A stretch of DNA of 33,473 nt, from the NCBI GenBank assembly GCA_003427395.1, contig BFEA01000384.1:1051220-1084692 (forward strand), written 5' to 3'. Below, piece after piece: positions 9,715 through 20,044 of the stretch (the stretch's first letter is position 1; each line of letters begins with the position of its first letter). Both the position numbers and the translations under genes were made by a program. This DNA comes from Chara braunii. Lineage: Eukaryota > Streptophyta > Charophyceae > Charales > Characeae. The notes under the pieces are model-generated. The model was given only the letters and a program-made list of their open reading frames with translations. It was not told the DNA's origin and did no database searches.

Positions 9715-10045
9715 GTGAGAGTTTTTAACAGTTTGAAAATCCCAAATCGTCCTGAAGTGGTGAAATGTCCGAAGACCCTGAAAACCACTTGTTTAGGTAG
9801 CCTGCATCTTGAAGTGGTGAAGGGTGTCCTGAAGTGGTCAAGTGAGAGTTTTTGGCAGTCTTAAAATCATGAATGGTCCTGAAGTGGTGAAAGGTCCGAA
9901 GACCATAAAAACCACCCTTCACCACTTGAGGATGCAACCTTCCTAAACAGGTGGTTTTCAAGGTCTCCAGATCTTTCACCACTTGAGGACCAAGGTCCGA
10001 AGACCCCGAAAACCACCTGAAGCGTTGAAGGGTGTCTTGAAGTGG
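9715..10045. repeat. Cluster of direct and inverted repeats (GAAGTGGTGAA family)
   Basis: An ~80-bp unit occurs directly at about 9715-9793 and 9840-9918 (GTGAGAGTTTTT, CCTGAAGTGGTGAAA, GTCCGAAGACC). Segment 9750-9824 also recurs inverted at 9915-9989: both arms are 75 bp with 63 matches by hand count (84%). The single strand could fold into a long stem. No ORF is involved. Confidence 0.85.
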
Positions 10046-10124
10046 TGATGAAAAATACGATTGTTGTTAATTTTCTCTCACATCCGTGACCAAATACATT
10101 CTGGAATATTACGGCTGCAAAGGA

Positions 10125-10171
10125 CCTTGATTTTCTCTTGATTTTGCAAAGAAAATCAAGAAAAATCAAGG
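10125..10171. repeat. AT-rich hairpin, ~20-bp arms
   Basis: CCTTGATTTTCTCTTGATTTT pairs with the inverted AAAATCAAGAAAAATCAAGG (10152-10171) except for one bulged base, with a six-base loop. It has no T-run or coding context that would make it a terminator. Confidence 0.8.
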
Positions 10172-10200
10172 CCTTATGCAACCGAAATACAACAGATTAC

Positions 10201-10523
10201 ATGGGGGAGGAAAAACATATGTTTTAGGTGCATCCGGAGCCAAAATCGAGTCCGGATGCACTTGAAAGTTAGCCGTTTCTTTTTCCTTCAGTTGTGGGCT
10301 AGTTGTGGGGCAATGGGGCTAGAAAATTAACCCCCATTTCAGTCCGAGTTACAACGGACTGCATGGGGAAGGGAAAACACATGTTTTAGGTGCATCCGGG
10401 ACCAATATTGAGCCCGGATGCACTTGAAAATTGAGCGCTTCATTTTCTTTCAGTTTGGGGCAAGTTGTGAGGCTATGGGACTAGTGAAATGGCCACAATT
10501 GCAGCCCGAGAAGTAACGGACTG
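10201..10523. repeat. Tandem ~161-bp duplication, each with a hairpin
   Basis: Copy 1 10201-10361 and copy 2 10362-10523 share CATGTTTTAGGTGCATCCGG-like sequence, CCGGATGCACTTGAAA, GGGGCAAGTTGTG-like sequence and end in a CAGTCCGAG...CGGACTG hairpin. Internal hairpins have perfect 11-bp arms: 10228-10238 with 10251-10261, and 10390-10400 with 10413-10423. Confidence 0.85.
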
Positions 10524-10832
10524 CACGAGGATGCCTAGGCCAAGGGAAAAATGAGCCATGACAAGCCCAAAGGGCTAGAACACAGTGATTTCAGCATGGG
10601 GCAAATAAAGACGATAAACGATAACCGTGAGATGAGATCTCGTAGCCAAGAATAATCGGCACACATGGGGCACCTAAGAAGGGATATTGGAACCACCAAG
10701 GACAAGGAGGTCCCAAAATAAAATGGGACATCATCTGGGACATTGGCGGGGACTAAGTGGACCCAAATAAAAATAGTCGAAAAACGGGACATGAGCCGGC
10801 GGGACAAAAAAATTGGAATTAGTACGGGGAGA

Positions 10833-11432
10833 GTGGCGGGGACTTGAGTTGTCCCAAGGTAACCATGAGCCGACATGAGGGATGGTCACACAAAGCAAAT
10901 GACCCGCCGAGATCAAGATCTAAACGGTGGAAAATATTAGCACCGCTAGTGCTTGTGCTTGCACTAGTGAGATGAAGTGGGAGAGCCGTGAGAGAAAAAA
11001 AAGCAAAATAATAATGATGGGAGGGTTGCCCAGCAGTCCGGGGTATTTCGGACTAGCTAGGCATGGGAAAATAGAGCCCCAAGAGGCTTAACATGGGAAA
11101 AAGGCTGTCAAAAAGAAAACGGAGCAAAGGGGGCTCAAAATGGAGACTAACGAAGGCAAAATGAAGCCCTCTTGAGTGTGGGGGCTTCATTATTGTGATC
11201 CGAGATATAACGGTCAACTGTTGAGCCTGAATCTAGCCATAGACGAAGATCTATGACCTAGAAAAAGGCTCAACAACCACTTTACACTTGTCACATCAGA
11301 AGAAAAAAAAAAATAAAAAAAAAATGAAAGAAAATGGAGGGAGAATAAGACAAAGCTGGAGAAAAGAGTGGAGGAGAATGTGCCGGCCTAATGGGACCTC
11401 CACAGTAGGGACTGGCAGGTCCCTACTGTGAC
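10833..11432. repeat. Diverged direct repeat R2 (~600 bp)
   Basis: Second copy of the R1 repeat (8976-9566), with the same landmarks in the same order. It ends in a perfect hairpin at 11401-11430 (arms CACAGTAGGGAC and GTCCCTACTGTG, loop TGGCAG). In R1 the same arms (9523-9532, 9555-9564) are separated by a longer loop. Confidence 0.7.
11401..11430. repeat. Perfect 12-bp hairpin
   Basis: CACAGTAGGGAC, TGGCAG loop, GTCCCTACTGTG. It is conserved at the same place in both copies of the ~600-bp repeat, so it may be part of that element's end. Confidence 0.85.
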
Positions 11433-12590
11433 CTCATCCCTCCAAGATTCAAGGAGGGCAATCCGGAATGCAGAGATATGACCCTTGGGGCAATATCTCC
11501 ACAAAATCTGAATTAAAAAGACAAAATCAAGAGAAAATACAAAGGGAAAATGATCGGTTTTCCTTTGGGCCATAGATATGAAATTCAGATCCATGGAGGA
11601 GGGAATATGGCCGTTTTTGACGAGGCCTACCCAAACGGCCAACTCCGGAAGGAGTTGGCAGCCCAAAATGGAAAGAAACAAAAGAGAGAAAATGACAAAA
11701 CTGTGTATTTGGCCCAAAAAGAGGGCCAGATGAACCAAAAATTGAAAAGTGAGCTTAGGGGCTCAAATTTGAAGCAAGGACTACTTGGGGGTGGCACGGA
11801 ATATTGGTGGCCTTGGATCTCAGCCAGATCCAAGACCGAAAAGGCTTCAAGGCATGGGGAAATACCTCGGTTTTTTTCTGTCAAGTGAGGCTGCCCCTTG
11901 GGCATTAGGACCCAAGGGGGTAACATTTTGAAAATGAAAAAGAGGCAGAAGGAGGCCGAGAGGCAATCCGAGTTTGTACCAAGCACTCGGACTGCATGTA
12001 CTTGGCCAAAATAAAACCCGGGTACCTCCGGAAGGACCTAGTGGTGGAATTTTGCCTTGGGGGTACCTCGGTTCACCTCAAGGCATATGGGGAGGCCCAT
12101 GGGCTGGCTGGAGTGTTGGTTTCAGCCTACATAAGCTGAGGATTCAGTCCGCTACACTCACATTTGCGTGAGGAGTGCCCATGCTGCCCAAGTGAGCTCA
12201 TAGGAATACTTTTCTCACTTGGAGAGAGGAGAGGGGAACCCCTGCCAGTTTGGGAGCTTAGAGGAGACTGTGAGCTATGGGAGAGAGCTCTACAAGTTGG
12301 TGGTAGTAAGGTTGGCCTAGGGAGGTGATCCGCCATAGCCCCCAGGCTGTGAGGAAGAGGGAGAGGCTAGAGGGAGTCCCGTTAACCCTCCTAGAGGGGA
12401 GGACTCCATAGCCATAGCGGAAGAAGCTTGCCATAGCTTGGGTAAGGTTGAGAGAGGAAGGAGAGAAGGGCTTGAGGAAGGAGAAAGCCATAGCCAAGGT
12501 GATACTTGTGCAAAGAAGGGAGAAACTTCATCAAGGTTGGTGCTCCATCCCCAAGACACTAAGGAGGTGAGTGGAAAGGAGAAGATCCTT
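11433..12590. other. Unassigned DNA with short hairpins
   Basis: No coding signal could be supported. Visible structures are a 9-bp hairpin at 11638-11659 (GCCAACTCC, GGAA loop, GGAGTTGGC), an imperfect hairpin near 11895-11920 (CCCTTGGG/CCCAAGGG) and a CCGAG hairpin at 11964-11998. Near 12560 AAGGAGGTGAGTGG resembles a plant 5' splice site, but no exon frame supports it. Confidence 0.4.
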
Positions 12591-12634
12591 TTTCTTCTTC
12601 TTCTTCTTCTTCCTCTTCTTCCTCTTCTTCTTTT

Positions 12635-12672
<38 letters not shown>

Positions 12673-12880
12673 CTCTTCTTCCTCTTCTTCTTTTTCCTCT
12701 TCCTCTTCTTCTCCTTCTTCTCCTTCCTCCCTTATCTTCCTTCACTCCTCCCACTTCTTCTCCTGCTTCTTCTCCTTCTTCGTCTTCTTCTTCTTTATCT
12801 TCCTCCCCTTCCCTCCCTTCTCCTACTCTCCCAATAATCTCTTATCCATATCCCACTCTCTCCTTCTTCACCCCCCCTCT
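12588..12880. repeat. TTC/CTT microsatellite-like tract
   Basis: Mostly TTC and CTC triplets with occasional T-runs, passing into CT-rich sequence. The long Phe/Leu ORFs on the plus strand and Arg/Gly ORFs on the minus strand are products of this composition. Confidence 0.85.
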
Positions 12881-12961
12881 CTCTCTCCATAGTTTCCTAA
12901 ATTTAGAGTAGATGGTAGGGAGACTTCTCACTAGTAATGATCTCCCCATGGGCTCATTCTT

Positions 12962-14310
12962 CACTCCCATATGAATCGCCACTTCCCCCCTTGTGATTTC
13001 ATGCATTTGAGTGAGTTTCACTCACTCTTTTCTCTCTTTCTCTCCATTTGTTCACTTCGGAGAAAATCTCAACCCTTGTGTTTGCTTAATCTAGTGTTTT
13101 GATGATGATTACCTCTTGTTTAGTCCATTTCCTCACTCCCATGTGAAGCGTCACTTCCCCCCTTATGATTTCATGCATTTGAGTGCGTTTCACTCACTCT
13201 TCTCTCTCCTTCTCTCCATTTCTTCACTTAGAAGCAAATCGCAACTATTGTGTTTGCTTAATCTAGTGTTTTGATGATAATTACCTCTTATTTAGTCCAT
13301 TTTCCCACTCCCATGTGAAGCGCCACTTCCCCCCTTGTGATTTCATGCATTCGAGTTAGTTTCACGCACTCTTCTCTCTCCTTCTCTTCATTTCTTCACT
13401 TAGGAGCAAATCACAACTCTTGTGTTTGCTTAATCTAAGTGTTTTGATAATGATTACCTCTTGTTTAGTCCATTTCCCCACTCCCATATGAAGGGTCACT
13501 TCCCCCCTTGTGATTTCATGCATTTGAGTGAGTTTCACTCACTCTTCTCTCTCCTTCTCTTCATTTCTTCACCTAGGAGCAAATCGCAACTCTTTTGTTT
13601 GCTTAATCTAGTGTTTTGATGATGATTACCTCTTGTTTAGTCCATTTCCCCACTCCCATGTGCAGCGCCACTTCCCCCCTTGTGATTTCATGTATTTGAG
13701 TGAGTTCCACTTACTCTACTCTCTCCTTCTCTCCATTTCTTCACTAAGGAGCAAATCGCAACTCTTGTGTTTGCTTAGTTTAGTGTTTTGATCATGATTA
13801 CCTCTTGTTTAGTCCATTTCCCCACTCCCATGTGAAGCGTCACTTCCCCTCTTGTGATTTCATGTATTTGAGTGAGTTTCACTCACTCGTCTCTCTCCTT
13901 CTCTCAATTTGTTCACTTAGGAGCAAATCACAACTCTTGTGTTTGCTTAGTCTAGTGTTTTGATGATGATTACCTCGTGTTTAGTCCATTTCCCCACTCC
14001 CATGTGAAGCATCACTTCCCCCCTGCACTCACTCTTTTATCACTTTCTCTCCACTTCTTCACTTAGGAACAAATCGCAACTGTTGTCTATGCTTAATCTA
14101 ATGTTTTGATGATGATTACCTCTTGTTTAGGCCATTTTTCCACTCCCATGTAAAGTGCCACCCCCCCCCCTTTGTGATTTCCTGCATTTGAGAGAGTGTC
14201 ACTCTCTCTTCCCTTTTTTTCTCTCCATCTCTTCACTTGGGAGCAAATCCCAATTCTTGTCCATGCTTGTTCTAATCTTTTGATGGTTCTTTTCACCTAC
14301 TTTTCTCAAT
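12962..14310. repeat. 172-bp satellite, eight units
   Basis: Units beginning CACTCCCATGTGAAGCG start at 12962, 13134, 13306, 13479, 13651, 13823, 13995 and 14141. Spacing is 172, 172, 173, 172, 172, 172 and 146. Shared blocks include TTGTGATTTCATGCATTTGA, GAGCAAATCGCAACTCTTGT and TTTTGATGATGATTACCTC. The short unit (13995) lacks 26 bases around TGATTTCATGCATTTG. The last unit decays into the next repeat family. Confidence 0.93.
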
Positions 14311-14554
14311 TTTCTCACTTGATGACATTCCATTTCATTCTTGGTTGCATCCATGAGCCTCAAAGCATGTGTTTTGAGCAAGTCTCTCTCACATGCATTG
14401 CTCAACTCTCACATGATGATGTTTCGTTGCATTCTTGGTTGCGTTCATGAGCTTCAAGCATGTGTTTGAGCAAGTCTCACTCACATGCATGGCTCAACTC
14501 TCACATGATGATGTTCCGTTGCATTCTTGGTTGCATTCATGAGCTTCGAGCATG

Positions 14555-14555
14555 N
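14555..14555. other. Assembly N inside satellite
   Basis: CATGNATGTG: the normal unit reads CATGTG, so NATG is an insertion of one N plus a repeat of the three preceding bases. This is what joining two abutting sequences with a small unrecognised overlap would leave. Confidence 0.85.
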
Positions 14556-14807
14556 ATGTGTTTGAGCAAGTCTCACTCACATGCATGGCTCAACTCTCAC
14601 ATGATGATGTTCCGTTGCATTCTTGGTTGCATTCATGAGCTTCGAGCATGTGTTTGAGCAAGTATCACTCACATGCATGACTCAACTCTCACATGATGAT
14701 GTTCCATTGCATTCTTGGTTGCCTTCATGGGCTTCAAGTATGTGTTTGAGCAAGTCTCACTCACATGCATGGCTCAACTCTCACATGATGATGTTCCGTT
14801 GCATTCT

Positions 14808-14808
14808 N
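14808..14808. other. Second assembly N inside satellite
   Basis: ATTCTNTCTTGG: the normal unit reads ATTCTTGG, so NTCT is inserted, again one N plus a three-base overlap. Copy number of the array is therefore not reliable. Confidence 0.85.
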
Positions 14809-15175
14809 TCTTGGTTGCCTTCATGGGCTTCAAGTATGTGTTTGAGCAAGTCTCACTCACATGCATGGCTCAACTCTCACATGATGATGTTCCGTTGCAT
14901 TCTCGGTTGCATTCATGAGCTTCAAGCATGTGTTTGAGCAAGTATCACTCACACGCACGGCTCAACTCCCACATGATGATGTTCCGTTGCATTCTTGGTT
15001 GCATTCATGAGCTTCAAGCATGTGTTCGAGTAAGTCTCACTCACATGCATGACTCATCTCTCACATAATGGTGACCCATTGCATTCTTGATTGCTTTCGT
15101 AAACTTCAAGCATGTATTTGAGCAAGTCTCACTCGCATGCATGACTCATCTCTCACATAACAATGTTCCGATTCT

Positions 15176-16800
15176 CACTTGGCTGTTCTACTATTCATGT
15201 GCATGTGTTCTCGCTAGTTCCACTCTCACCTTGTCAAGTTCATGCATTTGGTAGTGTTTCGATTCTCACTTGACTGTTCTACTAATACACATGTGTTCTC
15301 ATTACTCACACCCTCATTTTGCCAAGTTCATGCATTTGGTAGTGTTTCGATTCTCACTTGGCTTTTCTTCTGCTCATACACATGTGTTCTCATTACTCAC
15401 ACCCTCATTTTGTCAAGTTCATGCATTTGGTAGTGTTCCGATTCACACTTGGCTGTTCTACTACTCATGTACATGTGTTCTCACTACTTACACCCTCATT
15501 TTGTCAAGTTCATGCATTTGGTAGTGTTTTGATTCTCACCTGGCTGTTCTACTGCTCATGTGCATGTGTTCTCGCTAGTTCCACTCTCACCTTATCAAGT
15601 TCATGCATTTGGTAGTGTTCCGATTCTCACTTGGTTGTTCTACTACTCATGTGTATGTGTTCTCGCTAGTTCCACTCTCACTTTGTCAAGTTCATGTATT
15701 TGGTAGTGTTCCGATTCACACTTGGTTGTTCTATTACTTATGTACATGTGTTCTCACTACTCACACCCTCATTTTGTCAAGTTCATGCATTTGGTAGTGT
15801 TCCGATTCTCACCTGGTTGTTCTACTACTCATGTGCATGTGTTCTCGCTAGCTCCTCTCTCACCTTGTCAAGTTCATGCATTTGGTAGTGTTCTAATTCT
15901 CACTTGGTTGTTCTACTAATGTGCATGTGTCCTCGCTAGTTCCACTCTCACTTTGTCAAGTTCATGTATTTGGTAGTGTTCCGATTCACACTTGGATGTT
16001 CTACTACTCATGCACATGTGTTCTCACTACTCACACCCTCACTTTGTCAACGTTCATGCATTTGGTAATATTCCGATTCTCACTTGGCTGTTCCACTACC
16101 CATGTGCATGTGTTCTCCCTACTCACACCCTCATTTTGTCAAGTTCATACATTTGATAATGTTCTGATTCACACGTGGTTGTTCAAATGCATGTGTTCTC
16201 GCTAGTTCAAACCTCACTTTGTCAAAGTTCATGCATTTGGTAATGCTCCGATTCTCACTTGGTTGTTCAACTACCCATGTGCATGTGTTCTTCCTACTCA
16301 CACCCTTATTTTGTCAAGTTCATGCATTTGGTAGAGTTCCGATTCACACTTGGTTGTTCTACTACTCATGTGCATGTATTCTCGCTAGTCCCACCCTCGT
16401 TTTGTCTAGTTCATGCCTTTGATAACGCTCCAATTCGCACTTGACTGTTTTATTACTCATGTGCATGTATTCTCACTAGTTCCACCCTCACTTTGTCTAG
16501 TTCATGCCTTTGGTAATGTTATGATTCACACTTGGCTGTTCTACTAATGTGCATGTGTTTCCATCGGTTACACTCTCACTTTGTCAAGTTCATGCCTTGA
16601 TGATTGTCCAGTTCACAATTGGCTGCTCCACTATTTATGTGCATGTGTCCCCCTCGGTTACACTTCTCACCTTGTCAAGTTCATATATTTGGTAGTTGTC
16701 CGATTCTCACATAGATGTTCTGCTACTCGTATGAGTGTGCTCGTGCTAATCACACTCTCGTTCTGTCAAGTCCATGTAACTAGTGATGGCTGATTCGCAC
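15176..16800. repeat. 91-bp satellite, about 18 units
   Basis: CATGCATTTGGTAGTG-type marks occur at 15241, 15329, 15420, 15511, 15602, 15693, 15784, 15875, 15963, 16055, 16146, 16230, 16321, 16412, 16503, 16591, 16682 and 16773, so most spacings are 91 bp. Two subtypes exist: A with CTCGCTAGTTCCACTCTCAC and B with CTCACTACTCACACCCTCAT. The later units are more diverged. Confidence 0.93.
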
Positions 16801-17035
16801 TTGGCTGCTACTGATGTGGGATGGGTGACCGACGCTTGGCTTTACTGTTGTTGTGGGATGGGTGACCGGTGTTTGGCTGTTACTGTTGTGGGATGGGTGA
16901 CCGACACTTGGGTGCTACTGCTGTGGGATGGGTGATCGACACTTGGCTGCTACTGCTGTGGGATGGGTGACCGGCACTTGGCTACTACTGTTGTAGGATG
17001 AGTGACCGACGCTTGGCTGGTACTACTGAAGGGTG
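16801..17035. repeat. 35-bp minisatellite
   Basis: Units of TTGGCTGCTACTG, TGTGGGATGGGTGACCGAC and a last AC or GC start at 16801, 16836 (37 bp), 16873, 16908, 16943 and 16978, with a partial unit at 17013. The unit start (CACTTGGCTG) equals an internal part of the 91-bp satellite just before it. Confidence 0.9.
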
Positions 17036-17057
17036 AATTGATTAGGACTAGGAGCTC

Positions 17058-17250
17058 CTTCTCTCTCTCCTTCTCCCTTCTCTTTCTCTCCCCCCCTCTC
17101 TCTCCTTCTCTCCCTCTTTCCTCCTCTCTCTCTCACTCTCCCTCTCATTCTCTCTCCCTTTCTCTTTCTTTCCCTCCTCCTCTCTCTCCCTTTCCCTGTT
17201 TTCTCGCTCTTCGTCCTACCCTCTCCCCCCTTCCACCACTTGGCATATAA
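17058..17250. repeat. CT-rich microsatellite tract
   Basis: Imperfect CTCTCTCC/CTTTCTC runs. The 82-residue Ser/Leu/Pro ORF here is a product of composition. Confidence 0.85.
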
Positions 17251-20040
17251 CTAACCCTTCCCACTCACTTGTTACATTGCGAGGGAAACGAACGGTGAAA
17301 AGAATTTGTCCTCACTTGGCGGAGAAAGTGGGCAAGGGGAGGGTTGTCGGTCCCTTGCGCCGCCAAGAAGGAAGGAAAAAAGACACTTGAGGGATTGAGA
17401 GGGGCCGAGTCCGGAAAAGGGCTAGAAGAAGTCGGTGCTTTAAGCAAGGTCAGTTGACTGAACCATTTCCCCGACTGCATGAGTATGAGAAGAGGATGGA
17501 CTAATTGAGCAAAGGAAGAAGAATAAAGAAAAGCCAAAAAAAAGGAAAGTTAGGCATGAGGGAAGGGCTATGCATTGACCCCGAAGGGGGATTGTATCGG
17601 TATTTGCCTTTGTGTGGGATTGTGCAGGTGAGTAAGCCTTAGGATGCCTTGAGCGGGACCAGGCCGGGGAAGCCGGGCGGCAAAGAAAAAGGGGAGAGGG
17701 GGCGAAGGGACTAAGGGGCCCTTAGTGTAAAAGCGACCGATGAGAGAGACCTTTATGCATGAGACTTGGAGTGTGAATGAAAGAAAAGAGTGAGACTTTT
17801 GCTGATCGGAATGGGAAGTAGCTTGTGCATGCGTGTGAAGGCCCCAAAAGCACTAAGGGGCCTGCTCCAATAACGATGGATGGAATGTAGGAGACACGAG
17901 GAGTGCGAAGAGGCAAGGGGGAAGACGGCATTGCCGCACCCCGATGACGCTGTAGGATTGATGTGCTTAGGGAAATGGTGCGTGGCCCAAGGATGACGCT
18001 TAGCCCGCGCACAAAAGAAGAAGAACTCTCAAAGAACCCCAGACTGCCTGCGTAGTGGAAGGAGCACTTGCTTGAGAACACAACCAAGAATCAAAAAAAA
18101 AAAATCAGCGTTTGCGGAATGACCAGGAAGACTGCCACCCGGCGTGAGGGCTGAGCTACATCCCCAATGTCGAAGATCTCTCGCTCGATGACCCACCCCC
18201 ATCCATCTCAAAGCACTAGGTGGGGGTGACCCTGGGACGAACGGCCCGCGCCCTGAGCATATAGGTGGGCGGGCCGAGCCAACTGGGGCCCGCAGTGGGG
18301 TCGACCAAGGCTCGAAACTCTACTGGGGTTTGGCCCTACAAAAATGGTGGGTGCCATGGGCAGGGGGTTTAACTGACCTTTGCGATCCCGAGGGGGGCGT
18401 CCTACGCAAGACCGTGTACACAACTAAAGAGAAGGAAATCGGATTTGTGTTTGCTCTTTCCCTTGAGAGAATCAGATTTGAGGGCGGTTGGGCGCATGGC
18501 ATGGCCAGGCCTGGAGGTATAACATGCATGATTGCACACTTGATCAACTCACTCCTTTGTGGAGTAGCTCTAGCCCCCCTTCCTTCGGTGTTGGTGTTCG
18601 CTGGCCCGGGGAAGCTTCGGGCAAGTCGCAGGTCGACCCTTCCTCTTCGTATGAAAGAAGGGCTCCGGTTACCTGGCAGGCGGTTGGTGCTTCGGGTTCG
18701 ACCAGGGTCCAATGAAAATCCCGCGGCGGAGTGATCCGTCTAGTTGGGTGCTTTCTCCCTTCTTCTTCTAAGCCCAGCGGGCTCATGCATTATACACTTG
18801 AAATGCTTGAAGGAACCAACATGAACACAAGGGTCATCGAGAAGGAATAATCCTATCGTATGAAAGGACAGACGAAGGAAGACAAAGGGAATGAAGGGAG
18901 TTGCCAGACTCCAAAGAAAACAAGCTCACCTTTGAAGATGCTCACGAGAAGGAACCGGTCACTGTGTATGGACAATAGGGGGAATGGCACACACTGTCCT
19001 GAGAGAAAAACTGTGAGATCTGGGTAGGTTGCGCAAGATGCTCCTTTGGGAAAGGCACTTGTTCTATGTGTGTCCCACTTGGGACTTGTGATCTGCATGA
19101 GGGGAATTGAGTGTCCTGCCTTTCGGAAAGAAAGGATGGGTCTGCACCAGCTAGTGCGGGATTGCGAAACGTCGTTTCTATCGTAGTGTCCCTGGGTCTC
19201 ATATGCGGAGGTCAGACCACCGAGCTGTCGGACAGGAGTTGGTCTCGCCGGTTGATTAGTAGCACTCTCTCCCGGGCGAACCGAGCATGGCTCGGCACCT
19301 TGCCCAGGCGGGATGCGAAACGTCTCCTCAGGCGGGGCTCTAGCTTGTCGGCTGGCGGAGGGGGACTATTGCGTGTGAGGCAAGGAGGGAGCCTTGGAGA
19401 CGATTAGTAGCTTCTCGTAGTACGGTTTGGGAAAGGCTGATTCATGTCGGACCGATGGAAGTGAATGCCTGGACGACTGACTTCTGCTCCTAACGGGGTG
19501 CGCGGGATGATTCCCGGTACCAACGGGATATGCAAGGGCGGCAAAACGGGATGGGGTATTCTGGGCGAATGGAGAGGGGTAACACCCTGTGCCGGAGCCT
19601 GGGTACCGCGCTCGCGACGGTTGAGCTGCGCTTGAGGGATAAAACTCTACCGAAAGTACCAGCGGAGAGACCACATTGGGAAAGGCCTGGGTTTTCGTGT
19701 TTTGTATCCCCCTTTGTAAAGATGATTGCCATCTGAGTTGTTGGGTGGGGCTATGATTCTAGTATATTCTCACCCCCTGCCTAACTCCGCACGAGTGAGT
19801 GAAGATCATGAGACGAAGAGATAGGGGTCAGTTTGAAAGGAACCGAGAAAATGAGCTTGGGTGAAAAGGGCCGACTTGGGGATGGGTATCCAAAGGAGGT
19901 TAGGATTTGAGAGTTGGGAAGGTAAACTAGGCTAGACCTTGATGAGGGGTTTGAAATATTATCATCCAAGATTTAGGCTGATCGGACTCGAGAACCAGGG
20001 GCGGTGTTTGGCTGTGAAAAACAGGGTCGGGTGCTGGAAC
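17251..20040. other. Unassigned purine-rich DNA
   Basis: About 2.8 kb with no recognisable protein domain. Short ORFs (for example 18330-18734 and 19111-19407) lack ATG starts or motifs. A GC-rich hairpin (CGGCCCGC/GCGGGCCG) lies at 18242-18276. GATTAGTAGC occurs at about 19254 and 19402, and GCGGGAT with GCGAAACGTC at about 19156 and 19308, hinting at a decayed ~150-bp duplication. It could hold the 5' LTR and leader of element 3, but I found no primer binding site or matching 3' copy. Confidence 0.35.
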
Positions 20041-20044
20041 CAAG

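Larger units (their letters stand above)
14327..15175. repeat. 92-bp satellite, about nine units
   Basis: TTGGTTGC-type unit marks occur at 14341, 14435, 14527, 14623, 14715, 14811, 14903, 14995 and 15087. Spacing is 92 bp except 94 for the first and 96 for the two units that contain an N. The core reads GAGCAAGTCTCACTCACATG and CTCAACTCTCACATGATGAT. ORFs across it are repeat artefacts. Confidence 0.93.

Noticed and set aside
12555-12575. Splice donor AAGGAG/GTGAGT as evidence of a host gene
   Set aside because: No open exon frame before it and only microsatellite after it.
12317-12911. Long Arg/Gly-rich (minus) and Phe/Leu-rich (plus) ORFs
   Set aside because: Produced by the TTC/CTC microsatellite; no domain.
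14460-16793. Many 60-100-residue plus-strand ORFs with repeated peptides
   Set aside because: They are translations of 92- and 91-bp satellites whose lengths are not multiples of three; frames change from unit to unit.
12962-17035. Regular repeat spacing resembling a CRISPR array
   Set aside because: Whole units repeat without unique spacers, units are 91-172 bp, and the context is eukaryotic retroelement DNA.
18330-18734. 134-residue plus-strand ORF
   Set aside because: It starts at TTG, has no ATG start or motif, and lies in unassigned DNA.
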